A DNA stretch of 64,000 bases, from NCBI GenBank assembly GCA_958299035.1, contig CATQJL010000001.1, positions 4,216,399 to 4,280,398 on the forward strand, read 5' to 3'. Of the stretch, positions 11,593 to 22,849 are shown piece after piece. Positions within the stretch are counted from its first letter, which is position 1. Each line of letters begins with the position of its first letter. Position numbers and translations under genes: made by a program. This DNA is from Cylicocyclus nassatus. Its lineage: Eukaryota; Nematoda; Chromadorea; Rhabditida; Strongylidae. The notes beneath the pieces were generated by a model. It was not told the origin of the DNA. It saw nothing but the letters and a program-made list of their open reading frames with translations, and did no database searches.

Positions 11593-11880
11593 AGGCAGTG
11601 GATCGGCAAAACTTGACAACCCAGGGCCTTAACCGCAGTAGGTTCCTTATCGTCCAAGTATGAAAACAGTGCAATCTCGGTTGCACGGCATGCCTTCCCT
11701 GTCGAGGGAATCGCTCTCAAATTTACACGCGCAAGCCAATCTTACACACACCCGGACGAGTTGGCAACTTCCTTCTCACCAATGGAGGCTGGCCGCCGCA
11801 ATGCTATAATCATTGGGTCCCGCAACGATTCAGCGGCATGGCATTGGCCTTGCTCCACTCGTCCAATTCTGATGGTCGTT
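11593..11880. mobile_element. Right-truncated TTAA foldback fragment
   Basis: It begins after TTAA (11589-11592) with AGGCAGTGGATCGGCAAAAC and shares interior sequence (TTTACACGCGCAAG, TGGAGGCTG, GTCCCGCAACGATT) with the element at 28.6-29.0 kb. I do not see an inverted right end, so this copy is truncated or decayed. It lies within the fossil RTE LINE between RT remnants and the pre-RT linker. Confidence 0.65.
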
Positions 11881-12799
11881 GCAAACGGAGCAAGTTCTGA
11901 CCGAAGGCAGCGCATTAACGACGAATTACGAAGAATCGCTGTTGTGCCAAAGCAGCGACCGGAATCGCGCAGAGAATGCTCAAGGCTAAAACTTTGTTTT
12001 CCTTCGGCTGCTTCCGGTATCTTGGCTTAGCTGTATTTCCTAAGATCCACCTGCAAAGCTGTTCTGCAATGACATTGGCTATCAGCTAAGGGTTGCATTC
12101 GAATCCTGCCTCGTAGATCTTGTTCTTTCCAGTAATTCCTTGGTGGTCTTCAAAATACGTTTCAAGCTAATCTCAGAAGTTACTGTGGCGCACTCTCCGC
12201 AGGCTGGCAATCCTTTCAGAAATGGTCGCAAACGTAAGTTTGGCCTTCCTCGGCCAGTCGCTATTGATAAGAGCTCTTCTAATCTGTTGCCGTTATAAAC
12301 GACTTTTTTCCTTCTTGCCTCACTGTGGTAGATCTTCTTTGGCAGTTTTCAAATTATTCGTACCTTTCTCGAAGGAGGCTGCGATCGGAACCACCGCAGA
12401 TGGATTGAATCACTGAGACGTTGGGAAAGCTCTACGTGGTCGATCTTCGCATGTGTCGTTCCGTTGCGCGATTCACATGTCCACTGGCGTTGTTCTATCT
12501 TTATGATAATGGGAAGCTCCATGGAATTGGGCTTTGAAAAAAAGGCCAACGAGACGGTTGCCGTTTTCGTTCGAAAGCCCAAAACTTTCGAAGTCGAAAA
12601 AGGCATATAGGGCAGACGTGTCGTTTTAGTCCCATCCTAATGGCACCCTGAGGACGCACGTTGACATCGTTCTTGTTACCACCCGGCGCCTTAGGCGGGA
12701 TCCGATGTGCAAGGCTTATTCCTCTTCTTCTTGCTAAAGGATTACGAAAATTACTCTTTAGTAACGCCTAGGCCTACTTTTGATTTCCACAAAGCGATG

Positions 12800-15049
12800 G
12801 CTAACCCTAGGTGTGAGCGGGGACCGTCTAGCGATAAGAAAGCTAGATGGCCGTAGATCGGCTACTCGGCTCCAAACTAAGCATCCTACCGAAGCCGAAA
12901 ATGTCCAACTTCATAGCTTGGGAGAGGCCCTACCAGAGTGTACAGTCAGCTGTACATTAAAATTCGACAACACCCAACGTCACCCCCACGTCACATTGAG
13001 GCAACCAACCATAGTGTACTCACAAAACAGCTCAAAAATGAGTAAAATACGCAGCAGTTTGATTATTAGGGTGTCATGCAAACATCCGATATCAGTCGTG
13101 GATTTCAGCAATTAGCAGGTTTGATTACTTTGATTCAGAAGTACTGGTTAGCATCGAAAAATGCGAACATAGAGCAAAAAAACTGTGTGGCTGAATATCT
13201 TAGAAAAAGTGAGTTCGTTTGAATTTTGGGAAAAAAGCCGCCTCTACCCAGTAGACCAGTACACATAGTGAGAGTGAAATGCAAATTTTATACTCAAAAA
13301 CCTCCTTTCACTATTGTACTTGTTGAAAGTTATCGTATGATTCAGAAGCGAACTTGGTTGCAACAGCATCGTCGAATGTACTTACAACAAAAGAACTAAA
13401 ATCGGTAATTTTTTGCTTTCGCACTTGCTATTAAGTTTTTGTCATGTTATGCACTACGTCATCATATTATACGTTTGAGGTGCCAACATAAAATTCGATT
13501 TCTACTGCTCAAAATTCGTCTTAAATATGAGTACAAGACGGGAAATAAACAGAGACTTTGAAAACGCGCACACAAAAGGACACCAATTAACTAATTTTCA
13601 AGAGTCACTGCAAAACAACAGCGACAATAATGATTATCTTGATATGCTCGTAGTATTGAAAGTTTTGATACCTTTCTAAAAGATTTTTTTTTCAAATCAG
13701 ACTTGCTCAAGATGATTGATTCTACCCCCCCCCCCCCCAAAGACATGAGAAATGTAGTCAGAAGAAATCATTGGCGATGTTCTATAATATCAGAACTACT
13801 CGTTGTCTACGATGAGAGTCTATGCATATATGGACTCGAAGTTTGAACGTAGCTTAGAACTAGGTTTGTTCCAAAAAGAAGTCTTGCAAGGGAAATGATC
13901 GCTAAACTTTGCACAAACATCTTGTCGACCCCGAGATATTTTAGCTGCTTGTTTGGTTCGCTCTGCCACCTTGTTGACTTATATCTGGAAACGTGGAAGT
14001 TTATCCATTTTTATCAATTCATCTTCTCATGATCTGTAAACTGGTGCGGTTAAACGCTAAATTTGAGGTCAGGGAAATGCGTGTTGCAAAGAAGGACAGT
14101 CAGGAAGGAAGACAAATGCAACTTCGCAGCCAAAGGAAAGGGAAAGAGAGAGGCACTGGTGCAATTGCCCGCATAAATTCTACATAAAGGAAATGCTCGC
14201 CTCACGCTTGCGCGTTCGGTCCAAAGATTCGATCGTCGTCGGCAGTCGACTACACCATTTATATAACCTGAAAGTTGAAATTCTTGCGTGGTGGTATCAG
14301 CATGCGCTACGACACTGTTACATTCCAAACATTTTGGCTTTTTGTAAAAATTGCTTGTTGTAGAATTGCAATGTACGCCGAAAAATACTGTAATCTGCTT
14401 TTTGAAAGGCAATATGTGAAGTGCTTTATGATGTTAATCTAACAAGCTAGAATTAGCTTTGAAGAATAATGGTATCTGAATATGGGTAAAAGTTTTCGTG
14501 GGAAGAGAGATCATCGATGAAAGAGTTACATACTTTCGAGAACTATATACAGGAAAAGAAAGCCTATCGAAAAATTACTGCGATGGAAAAAAGGCAAGAT
14601 CAGGCTCGAACAGTCAGCTTTGAAGCACAGAAGGGAGCTGAAACGCTGCTAGACTGGAGTTAAGTTCAGCGAAGCATTCAATTTGTGTCACTATGTAGGT
14701 TTCTGAGATATTGTGAGCGGCCATTTCTGCCAATTTCTGCTATCCATCGCTATTGTCGTATATAAGAAATACGCTGTAACACAAAGGAAATAAAATCTAG
14801 ATCATCATTTAACTAAAACTTGGTTTAGGGAATTATTTGAAGTGCTGACCATGAGACTGACACTCATTCGCATGGTGGAACGCTCAGATAATCGCGGGGG
14901 GCAGGCGGCCATGCGATTTATGGGCAAGCAGGCACCGGAAAAATAAATCGCTGATTTGTTGCGGACCGTCTGCAGAAATTTGAAAGAATGTTGGCCGAAA
15001 TTGTGAAATTAAAATCTTAGATTAAGTCAACGTTACAAGATTCCAAGTT
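12800..15049. other. Intergenic stretch with C-tract and a foldback fragment
   Basis: No gene could be supported. A C-tract lies at about 13726-13738. A fragment at about 14883-14975 matches the end of the foldback at 30132-30451 (CAGATAATCGC, GGGGGCAGGCGG, GGCACCGGAAAAATA). The small ORFs on both strands at 13.99-14.41 kb have no recognisable domain. Confidence 0.4.
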
Positions 15050-15196
15050 GAGTTCGAACATCTACTTTGTCCACCTAAAATTGATGAGTAATTACACGAT
15101 AGCGCTGAATTTCCATCATGGCTTGAATCTTTTCTCAGTCGCAGTGCTTTCTATCTTGCTGCAGTTATTAGTTGGATAAATTTTCAAATTTTTTAG

Positions 15197-15332
15197 GTCA
15201 AGACTATCAAGACTACTGCATCAAAGAGAACAACGAAGAGTCTTTCGCTACCCTCGGATACACGGTCTACGCCTAAATTTGTAGTGAAGTCAGAAGCGGC
15301 TACATCACCCTCGCAGACTGCAGGAACACCAT
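15197..15332 (+). CDS. Membrane-protein gene copy 1, first exon found
   Basis: An open stretch of 45 codons plus 1 base between a TTTTTTAG acceptor and a GT donor (CACCAT|GTAATT). The encoded segment is basic and Thr/Ser-rich (KTTASKRTTKSLSLPSDTRS). Its single leftover base joins the TA that opens the next exon at 21686 to give an in-frame Leu codon. The mirrored copy at 61690-61816 keeps the same frame and splice sites with a 9-base (3-codon) deletion, which supports coding status. No start codon or upstream exon was found. Confidence 0.65.
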
Positions 15333-15951
15333 GTAATTTCTCAGTATTATTTCGTCTCATAGACAGTGGATCGGCATACCTCTACTTGGAATTTTTTGCT
15401 TGTCTGGGCTTATACTATGCGTTAACACCTCTACCTTAGTGAGCTTTAAAGTGGCGAGAACGAGTATTTGTTAAGAGTCTTCATAAAAATAGAACAGTTT
15501 TGCCAAGATTGGAAACTCAGTGTTGTTGCAAAACCCTTATAGTCATGAGATTGTGGTTGTGGCAGGAGGAAGGATGAGAGCTTTCCTTTTATTCCTCCAG
15601 CTGCAGAAGGGGAACGTCGAACTCGTCCAAACACGTTTAAAGTGATTGCGCACACAGGTTTAGGGCATTTTTCTCGGCAAGGGGAGTATGCTGTGCGACC
15701 AAACGTATTTTCTCCTTCGTGGGAGATACAACAAGCTGCGATCAAAATTCCTGATTGTTCAGTTTTGCCAAGCCACTCTCTTCATCTCATTGTCAGAAAC
15801 TTGACATTTACCAGAAAGCTTGACATTCACCAGAAACCCTTGACGCCTACCCTTTGATTCCAGGATTGGCGGTTGGAAGGCGACCGCTTGCGCAGCGACG
15901 CTGTCTGCGTTTCCCTCTTAAGCGTGTTCACTAATCAATTTCTAACCCAAA

Positions 15952-16107
15952 TTAGTTCACGAAGAACCGCCTTTCAACCGCATCCAGCTGAATTAAAGGG
16001 TAAATGCGTACGTATCGAATAGAATCAATTTTACTTGGTTGAGCTAATACGACCAACAGCAAAAGACAACCCACAACAAGCAAACTGAAAACTAAGACTT
16101 TTGTCAT
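15952..16107 (-). CDS. Short ORF with signal-peptide-like start (copy A)
   Basis: A 51-aa frame that opens MTKVLVFSLLVVGCLLLLVV, then LAQPS. This is a short basic N-terminus, a strongly hydrophobic core and an Ala-containing end, as in a signal peptide or a type II membrane anchor. A PyAG (CCGACAG) stands 10 bases upstream of the ATG and could be a splice or trans-splice acceptor. A GT (CAACCAA|GTAAAA) soon after the hydrophobic core could be a donor, in which case the rest of the frame is intron. It lies antisense within the large intron of copy 1. Mirror copies are at 61293-61403 and, disrupted, at 57252-57368. It could also be chance. Confidence 0.4.
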   Translation of the reverse strand: MTKVLVFSLLVVGCLLLLVVLAQPSKIDSIRYVRIYPLIQLDAVERRFFVN

Positions 16108-17258
16108 GTACCAAAATCTGTCGGCAGAAGACACCGCATCTTGCGCTGTTCGTTCAGATGGCGCTGCGCACATGTGCGGATAGTACGTACTAAGTGCTAC
16201 TTTTGCACTTTTTTCAAAATCTCAGAAAGCATCAATTGCTTGTCTTAGTCTCACATGTTAGAACGCATACTTTTTCATGTCCAACGCATTCGAAGAAACT
16301 GAAGCATTGAAAAATTACAAATTTGAGCGACCCTTATGTGATCTATGTGGACTTATCGCGTTCTGATAAGGATAAATCAAATGTATTGCAAGAGCGTTGA
16401 GAGATAGGTGATCCCGCTGCAGGCCTGATGCATTTTTTCCGATTGAGAAGGTTTATGCAGTGAATTTTTGAGAAATTATTCCAAGATTTTCAAAAATAAA
16501 ATTTTACCGTTAGTCATATAATTTGATAGAAATGATCTGTGTGAAAACTTTTCCTCAGATATTTTTCAAAGTGAGAGACTGAATAACAAAACTCTCGCTG
16601 ACACTGCCAAAATTGATTGCAATGGGCAAACTGAGTCATTTGCAAAGCTGACTAATCATAGCATCTGAATTTCTCTACACCCCTTCATCCTCAAGAAAAA
16701 GAATTATTATTAAAAAGTTTGTGATGCATGTTGGATGGTTGCGTCATTCAAACGATTGAGCAAGTCATTACATATTTAGAGAAAAAAAAAGAATTTCATG
16801 ATGCCGGATTAAAATTCAGATGCAAAGAAATGTTCGTTAGGATTCGGTATTGTAAGCATTCCGAAACTGTGGACCGATGATGGGAGAGGGGAACACGGAG
16901 GATATATTCTGTTTGCGAACTAGACACATAATTTTTGAAAATTGCATGCTCTGTAATACGCAGAATTCATATTTTTTGTAGATTGTAATTACCGCAAATA
17001 ATAATCCATAAAATTATCCATAAATTTCACAAATTAAATGAGCTTGGTTGCTTCACCCCTAGAAAAGCATCTGCGAAATTTTGTCGGATAGAGTAGCACG
17101 TTTAACCGCTGTTCTTCCAAAAACATCCTAAACCGCTTAATCGAAGTCTCCAGTTGTGAGGGTCAGTGACGGTAGCGATGCGCAGCCGGCGCAACCTAAT
17201 CGTAGATAACAGCCTCAAACTCACCGTTTACAGAGGGACGATCATTGGCAAGAATATA

Positions 17259-18203
17259 TTAGGTTGTGTAATAAGTTCGTTCGCATTCTTTGTTTTGATT
17301 TTTTCTCAGTATTCTGCAAAGTATTTGGCATAGTATTAGTATGTGTTCGGAAGCTCTAAGTTTGCTCTACCAAAATACCATCTTTATATCCTCAGTTTAC
17401 GAAAATTTGAACAAAAAATTCCACTACAAACCGAAAAATCTGAAGTGACAGAAATTTCATTTTCGACATCTTTTTTCTTCCTTAGTCTTCCCGTTATTCT
17501 TTGTTGAAATTTATTCAAAAAGCTTGACAACGAGAAAAAACAACTGACTAACAATTTAAGCGTTCACTGATACTATTTACAATTGTCCATTTCCTTTCAC
17601 CGACCGTTTAATGCAATTTTTGCAAAACTCGGCGTAGCAAGGCTTTGCCGCAGCGGTGTTCGTTGTCTCGCGTCCGTGGGCTATGTGTCCCTCGAATTCT
17701 GAATTTTTGACTTAATAAGCCATTTATTCGATGATTTAGAGATCATAGATCACATGTCTGCCAATTCCTGGATTATTCGGCTACCATCAGAGGTGCCTTC
17801 AGATGCTTAACGTTGACACCAAAAGAACATAAAAACATACCTATTTTTGAGCTTACAATATGAATTGTTTTTGAAAGGTTTTCAGCACTACAGGTAGTTG
17901 GCGGGAGCTATAGTATTCTATTTATACATGTCGCAAAATTTTTGAGCTGTTTCTCAAGCGCTCAAACCCATTCAAGGTGCGGCATAATATAGCTGTCGAA
18001 AATGGGATTTTCGCCATTTCAGATTTTTCGGTTTGCAGTGGATTTTTCTATTCAACTTTTTATAAACTGGGAATATAATAATAATATTTTGGTAGAGTAG
18101 ACTTAGAGCTTCCGAATGCATACTAACACTATGCCAAATGTCTTGTAAAATACTGAGAAAAAATTGAAACAAAAAATGCGAACGAACTTATTACACAACC
18201 TAA
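17259..18203. mobile_element. MITE, TTAGGTTGTGTAATAAGTTC ends
   Basis: A 945-bp element flanked by TA (17257-17258, 18204-18205). The ends are TTAGGTTGTGTAATAAGTTC and its exact reverse complement. The long arms stay similar for about 180 bp (for example CAAAATACCATCTTTATA versus AATAATAATATTTTGGTA). It is absent from the right arm of the giant palindrome, so it inserted after duplication or was lost there. Confidence 0.9.
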
Positions 18204-18509
18204 TACATACTTGACGAGGAAGACTTTCATCCATGCGATTATTACGAACATTGTTCCAAATTCCTTTGGAAGTAAAGGCCAACTCGAATGGAAATAAAAA
18301 CCAGAAATAAGACTATTCTGGAACGTAAAATTTTTTGCGCTGATCAAGCACTAGAACTTGCTTGAGGTTCAGGAGGAGTTTTTTCCAACAGTCAAAAAAT
18401 TCATGCCTCCACTGAGACATTCAAGTTTTTTTGCTAAAAAAATAAGAAATCGGAAATTTTCCAAACTGCTTCAAGCTGCTATTAAGTTGCAAAAAAATGT
18501 CATCTTATA

Positions 18510-19913
18510 AAGTGCGGTTCATAATTATACGAACACCCAAAATTTTGTAAGTTTTTGGACTTTTTGGGAGAAACTTAAAAAGCCGTTGGTACCATGCGAT
18601 AGAACACAGCCGAAAACGGTATATAATCCATAAGAATGGAAATGGATGTCAATTTTAGGAGTATTTGAGCGCCTAGTGCGGATTTTTAGCGGTTCATAAT
18701 TATACGAACACCTCAAACAAAGGACCATTTTTTATTCAAGATTGCAGTCATTTGAATCCAAATTTTTTGTAAAGCTACAGTAACAAAGTCTGACGTGTCC
18801 GCTACACACTGAACCCAGTGCAGTTCAAAAGGAGGACCGTTACTTTTTTCAGAAGGCTCTAAATGCTTCTGGAGTGATTGTGCACCAAAAACATTCCGTT
18901 CTTGTGCGGTTTACGCGCTCTAATAAGCTTCTACCAAAGCTATGAGACAAAATAAGCTCTTTCGATGGGTATCTTGTTTGACGCTTAGAAAACCTTTGCG
19001 TTTTCGTGCCGGTTTTCAACCAAGTTCCAACCTTACCACAGAGTTAGCACGATTTCGAGCCTCAAAACTCAGCTTTTCTCTCGCGCAAACATTTGATATG
19101 AAGCAGCTGCATTGTTTACATGATGATGTTTCTGTGCCAAAGTTTTTGGGTTTTTTGTGGAACAGATCTTGAGGCTGTGGAGCTACAAACCAAATAAAGG
19201 TGTGACTGCAATAGTAAAAGCAGTGTTTTTGATGAAATGACGTCTGCGTGGCCAAAACAAACGCTCAACGCTGCTGATTTTCTCTAGCCAAATATACAGT
19301 CTTGTGAACTTCTACATACTATATGCTTACTTCATTGTACGGTTTCAGAAGCTGAGTTTTGAGGCTCGAAATCGTGCTAATTCCGTGGTAAGGTTGGGAC
19401 TTGGTTGAAAAACGGCACGAAAACGCAAAGATTTTCTAAGCGTCAGACAAAATATCCATCAAAAGAACTTATTTTATCCCATAGCTTTGGTAGAAGCTAA
19501 TTAGAGCGCGTAAACCGCAGAAGAACGGACGTTTTTGGAGCGCAATCACTTCAGAAGCATTTAGAGCCTTCTGAAAAAAGTAACTGTCCTCTTTTTGAAC
19601 TGCACTGGGTTCAGTGTGTGTCAGACACGTCAGACTTTGTTACTGTAGCTTTACAAAAAATTTGGGCTCAAATGACTGCAACCTTGAATAAAAAATTGAC
19701 CTTTGTTTGAGGTGTTCGTATAATTATGAACCGCTAAAAATCCGCACTAAGCGCTCAAACACTCCTAAAATTGACATCCACTTTCATTCTTATGGATCAT
19801 ATACCGTTCTCGGTTGTTCTCTTTCGCGTGGTACCAACGGCTTTTTGAGTTCCTGTCAAAAAGTCCCGAAATTTCTAAAATTTGGGGTGTTCGTATAATT
19901 ATGAACCACAGTT
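18510..19913. mobile_element. 1.4-kb foldback element, AAGTGCGGTTCATAATTATA ends
   Basis: Flanked by TA (18508-18509, 19914-19915). The left end is AAGTGCGGTTCATAATTATA. The right end is a slightly mutated inverse (TATGAACCACAGTT). The arms are about 700 bp each and meet near 19200; compare GTTTGACGCTTAGAAAACCT at 18976 with its inverse near 19440. A second copy interrupts the LTR retrotransposon at 50377-51764. It has no transposase ORF. TA target use suggests Tc1/mariner-type mobilisation. Confidence 0.88.
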
Positions 19914-19915
19914 TA

Positions 19916-20635
19916 TTAGGTTGGTCCGAAAGTTCTGTCCCACCATTTTCAAAAAATCGTAACTTTTTTTAACACAATGTTTTTGCAAGAGTAAAACCAC
20001 ATTGAAAACAGCAATTTATGCACTTTTCAAGACTACGTTGGCTGCTATCCATTAAGCTCTGAATGCAGAGATAAAATTGGGAAAAGGAAATCACTTCAAT
20101 TTCGGAATTTTGAGGCAAGATCTTTAAATTCCAAAACTGTGTCAGAAAATCCGAAGCAGCTAGTATCCTAGACTATTTCACCCCCTCTTTCTGGCTGAGC
20201 AAAGTTCGCGTTGATTGAGTTGTTTCCCGAAAAGCTATGATTTTTTTAAAAAATGTCAAAAAATCAATTTTCTTAAGAAACTGATTTTTTGGCATTTTTT
20301 CTTGAGAATCATATTTTTTCTAGGAGAAGCTCCATCAGCGCGAATTTTGTCATATAGAAAGAGGGGATCAGAAAACCTAGGCTACTGGCTGTTTTGGATT
20401 ATATGGCACACTTTTGAATTTTTTACGGGCTTGCTCAAAAATTCCGAAATTGAAGTGATTTCCTTTCCCCAATTTTATCTCTCCATTCAGAGCTTATTAA
20501 ATAGCAGCCAACGTAGTTTTAAAATGTGCCCGAATTGCTCTTTTCACTATGGTTCTATCCATGCAAAAACATCGTCATTAGAAGAAGTTACGATTTTTTG
20601 AAAATGGTGGGACAGAACGGACCGGACCAACCTAA
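19916..20635. mobile_element. MITE, TTAGGTTGGTCCGAAAGTTC ends
   Basis: A 720-bp element with TTAGGTTGGTCCGAAAGTTC on the left and the inverse ending GGACCAACCTAA on the right. Flanking TA is at 19914-19915 (shared with the preceding foldback) and 20636-20637. The arms remain similar for at least 150 bp (CACCATTTTCAAAAAATCGT versus its inverse). It is nested in the Helitron's 5' TATATA tract. Confidence 0.9.
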
Positions 20636-21685
20636 TATAAAGCTGAATGAGTGTCTGTATGTCTGTCTGTACGTATGTGCGGAATAGAAATTTTTATTTC
20701 TGAACCGATTTGGACCAAACTTGGCTTACTATACTTCGGGGCGGGGAGCGTGTCACAGGCTTTTCGTCATCGATCGACATTGATTTTATCGATTTTTACC
20801 GACTTTTTTTTGCAAAGTTCACCTACGGGCTGGAAGCCGGCACAGGGGTAAGTGGACATGACAATTCCAAAAACAATATTAGTTTTCAGAATTATCGATT
20901 ACTTTCATCGATTTTATCGATAAAAGTAATGGACGATCTTGAAAACTAATATTGTATTCGTAATCTGCATGCTCGATTACCCCCTGTGCAAACTCCCAGC
21001 CGCGCAGGTCAAACTTTACAAAAAAATCGATAAAATCGACAAAAGTATGGACGATCCTGAAAACTAATATTGTGTTCGTAATCAGCATGCTCGATTACCC
21101 CCTGTGCAAAATCCCAGCCTCGCATGTCAAAATTTACAAAAAATCGATAAAACCAATAAAAGTAATCGATAATTCTGAAAACTAATATTGTATTCGGAAT
21201 CCCCATGCTCACTTCCCCCCCCCCTGTGCCAAATCCTAGCCCTGTAGGTGAACTCTGCAAAAAAATCGATAAAAATCGGTAAAATCGACATCGATCGATA
21301 ACGAAAAGTGGACTGTGACACCCGCCGGGGCCCGAAGTGTATGTGTGCCAAGTTTGGTCCGGATACGGCGGAGCCGGGTAAGCCAACTAGTATAAAATAC
21401 AGCTGAAAAATCCAAAAAAAGCGACTTACTTTTCCTTCCAACCTAATAGTTTGCTTTGCTTTGGCTGCTTGGTAATGGCAAAAAATCGGTACGTCTTTAC
21501 GATTTGACACATTTAATATGAAAGAAACAGTATAGAAGTTTATCATTTTACCTCATGAAAAACTCCATGCGTTCTCAACCTTCGTAAAACATCTAGAGCC
21601 ATACCCAACCAGGCGCTGTAAGTTGTTTGAATGAACAAAACGGCTGAATCATGGAAATTCTGAAAGTAAATTGTTCACGTTGCAG

Positions 21686-21911
21686 TAGCGTCAAAAACGA
21701 TAGTGGAAGAAACAGATGCACCCTTAACAGATAAGTCCGGTGAGAGTCTTAGTATTATCATAGAGTCAATCATACAGCAACAGCGCATGTTTGTAGAAAT
21801 TGCGAGTGGAACTACCGATGAGCCTCCAATCGTGGCTCCCGAGCCTGATGCTTCAGTAGAGGGTGGCTCAAAGCCTAAAAAGCCTAAAAAGCGTGGAACT
21901 TTAACTAAATT
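21686..21911 (+). CDS. Membrane-protein gene copy 1, middle exon
   Basis: This exon lies between the acceptor TTGCAG and the donor TT|GTAAGTTT. It reads through without stops, starting with the last two bases of a split Leu codon. It encodes an acidic N-terminal part (VEETDAPLTDKSGESL), a central IIIESIIQQQRMFVEIASGT stretch, a Pro-rich DEPPIVAPEPD and a basic SKPKKPKKRGTLTK end. It finishes with TT, which combines with the C of the next exon to give Phe. Phase agrees on both sides. The right-arm counterpart (56310-56533) is 2 bases shorter and frameshifted. Confidence 0.7.
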
Positions 21912-22115
21912 GTAAGTTTTTGAAAGTCCAAGGCTGCTGTCAAGAGCAAAGTTTATACTTTTCGAAAGTTGCTACAAACGATCGCCTTTTGTTTGAAATG
22001 GCGGAAAATGACAAAAGTTGCATGTTGTGCATGTACGATACCTTTCCCATAAATAATTAAGAAAAAATAAAGTAATTACCGAAGTCAAACCATTATAAAA
22101 AAATCTCACTTTCAG

Positions 22116-22386
22116 CTTGATTTATGGCGCCATCTGCATAGGCATAGTCGTACTCGTATGTCTTGTGCTCCCGGTCATTGTTGTTTACGCAATCATGAAG
22201 AAACACCACAAGGTACCAAAAGCAGCAATGCAAAAAAAAGGACAAACAGGGACTGCAACAACAAGTTCAACAACAAACATGCAACAGACGAAGAAATCAT
22301 TTTGGAAGAAAGGTGCTAAGGAGAAACAAAGTTCGGCAGGAAAACCCACAAAGAAGTCGCAAGCTGGAAATATTACAGCAAAATAA
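22116..22386 (+). CDS. Membrane-protein gene copy 1, last exon
   Basis: The acceptor TTTCAG precedes it and a TAA stop ends it, with an ATTAAA-type polyadenylation signal about 20 bases downstream. It encodes one clear transmembrane helix (IYGAICIGIVVLVCLVLPVI and a few more residues). A strongly basic 60-residue tail follows, rich in Lys, Gln, Thr and Ser (KKHHKVPKAAMQKKG, QTKKSFWKKGAKEKQ). The likely topology is single-pass with a short cytoplasmic, lysine-rich C-terminus. I do not recognise the family. The right-arm copy (55611-55881) is about 92% identical at the protein level by eye, with mostly conservative changes in the helix. This suggests the exon was under selection for at least part of its history. 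Confidence 0.7.
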
Positions 22387-22849
22387 TGAAGATGATAGAA
22401 ACATTAAATGAACAAATTAAAAATTGAAAGGAAAACTAATAATCTGATGGACTATCAGTAAATTTTCATGTATGCTTCTTTCAAGCATGTAAATGGTAAT
22501 GAGTCCTTCGTTCTCTGCAACTCGGATGTCTTCATAACGAAATGATGTATACATACACATATCACATATGCATCCAAAGCCTGCCATCGTGGTGATTAAG
22601 TCTTATACCGTTATACCGCGGGAGCCGAAAGAATATTTTTTGCTTTTTGTGGGAAATATGATGTGACTAGTAAATCGGCAAGAGAAACTTTGAAATTTTA
22701 GAGATTCAGTGAGGCATGGTATTGTGGGGATAGCGCTTCGTCTTCAAAAAAAGCTCTGCCTATTCGATTATCAAGGAATTGATTTTTTCATTCTTCAAAC
22801 AGATTTATGGCTTTCGCATAAAAACGTCACAGTATGCGACTAATTATGG

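Larger units (their letters stand above)
9563..12800 (-). mobile_element. Degenerate RTE LINE copy with nested insertions
   Basis: An old RTE-class LINE on the minus strand. Its 3' tail, the complement of TCTAAGTATCTAAGTAAG, lies at 9563-9590. The C-terminal region lies at 9600-10042, the AETWAD/CYAAET segment is split at about 10042/10866, and RT remnants lie at about 10866-11540 (NMENNLTEEDR, AAWAAFGPLKEATAQL). The pre-RT linker matches the copy at 4240-4400 between about 12030 and 12225. An endonuclease remnant, ESRNGTTHAKIDHV, lies near 12410-12490. Many frameshifts and stops make it a fossil. The upstream boundary is uncertain. Insertions are listed separately. Confidence 0.85.
18503..21390 (+). 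mobile_element. Non-autonomous Helitron with two nested insertions
   Basis: The 5' terminus TCTTATA follows an A at 18502. After two insertions (18510-19913 and 19916-20635) the element resumes as TATAAAGCTGAATGAGTGTC. It ends in a short GC hairpin (CGGCGGAGCCG), then GGTAAGCCAACTAG, followed by T at 21391. TC start, CTAG end, hairpin near the 3' end and insertion between A and T are the Helitron hallmarks. The interior (20640-21390) has blocks rich in ATCGAT and inverted segments. No Rep/helicase is encoded. A second copy is at 25872-26343. Confidence 0.8.
15333..21685 (+). other. 6.35-kb TE-filled intron of copy 1
   Basis: It starts GTAATT and ends TTGCAG. It contains an antisense ORF with a hydrophobic start (15952-16107), a MITE (17259-18203) and a Helitron (18503-21390) that itself carries two insertions. 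A fragment of another TTAGGTTGGAAG-type MITE lies at 21391-21448. Single-copy intron sequence shared with the right arm includes about 16.2-16.7 kb and 21.45-21.68 kb. Confidence 0.6.

Noticed and set aside
12780..13115. 111-aa plus-strand ORF as a host gene
   Set aside because: Overlaps the ragged upstream edge of the minus-strand fossil LINE. No convincing start context or motif.
14050..14412. 120-aa minus-strand ORF
   Set aside because: No recognisable motif, and a plus-strand ORF overlaps it. Nothing distinguishes it from chance.
20640..20700. TGTCTG/TGTATG repeats as a CRISPR-like or microsatellite array
   Set aside because: Only a short run at the 5' end of the Helitrons. There are no spacer-repeat units and the genome is eukaryotic.
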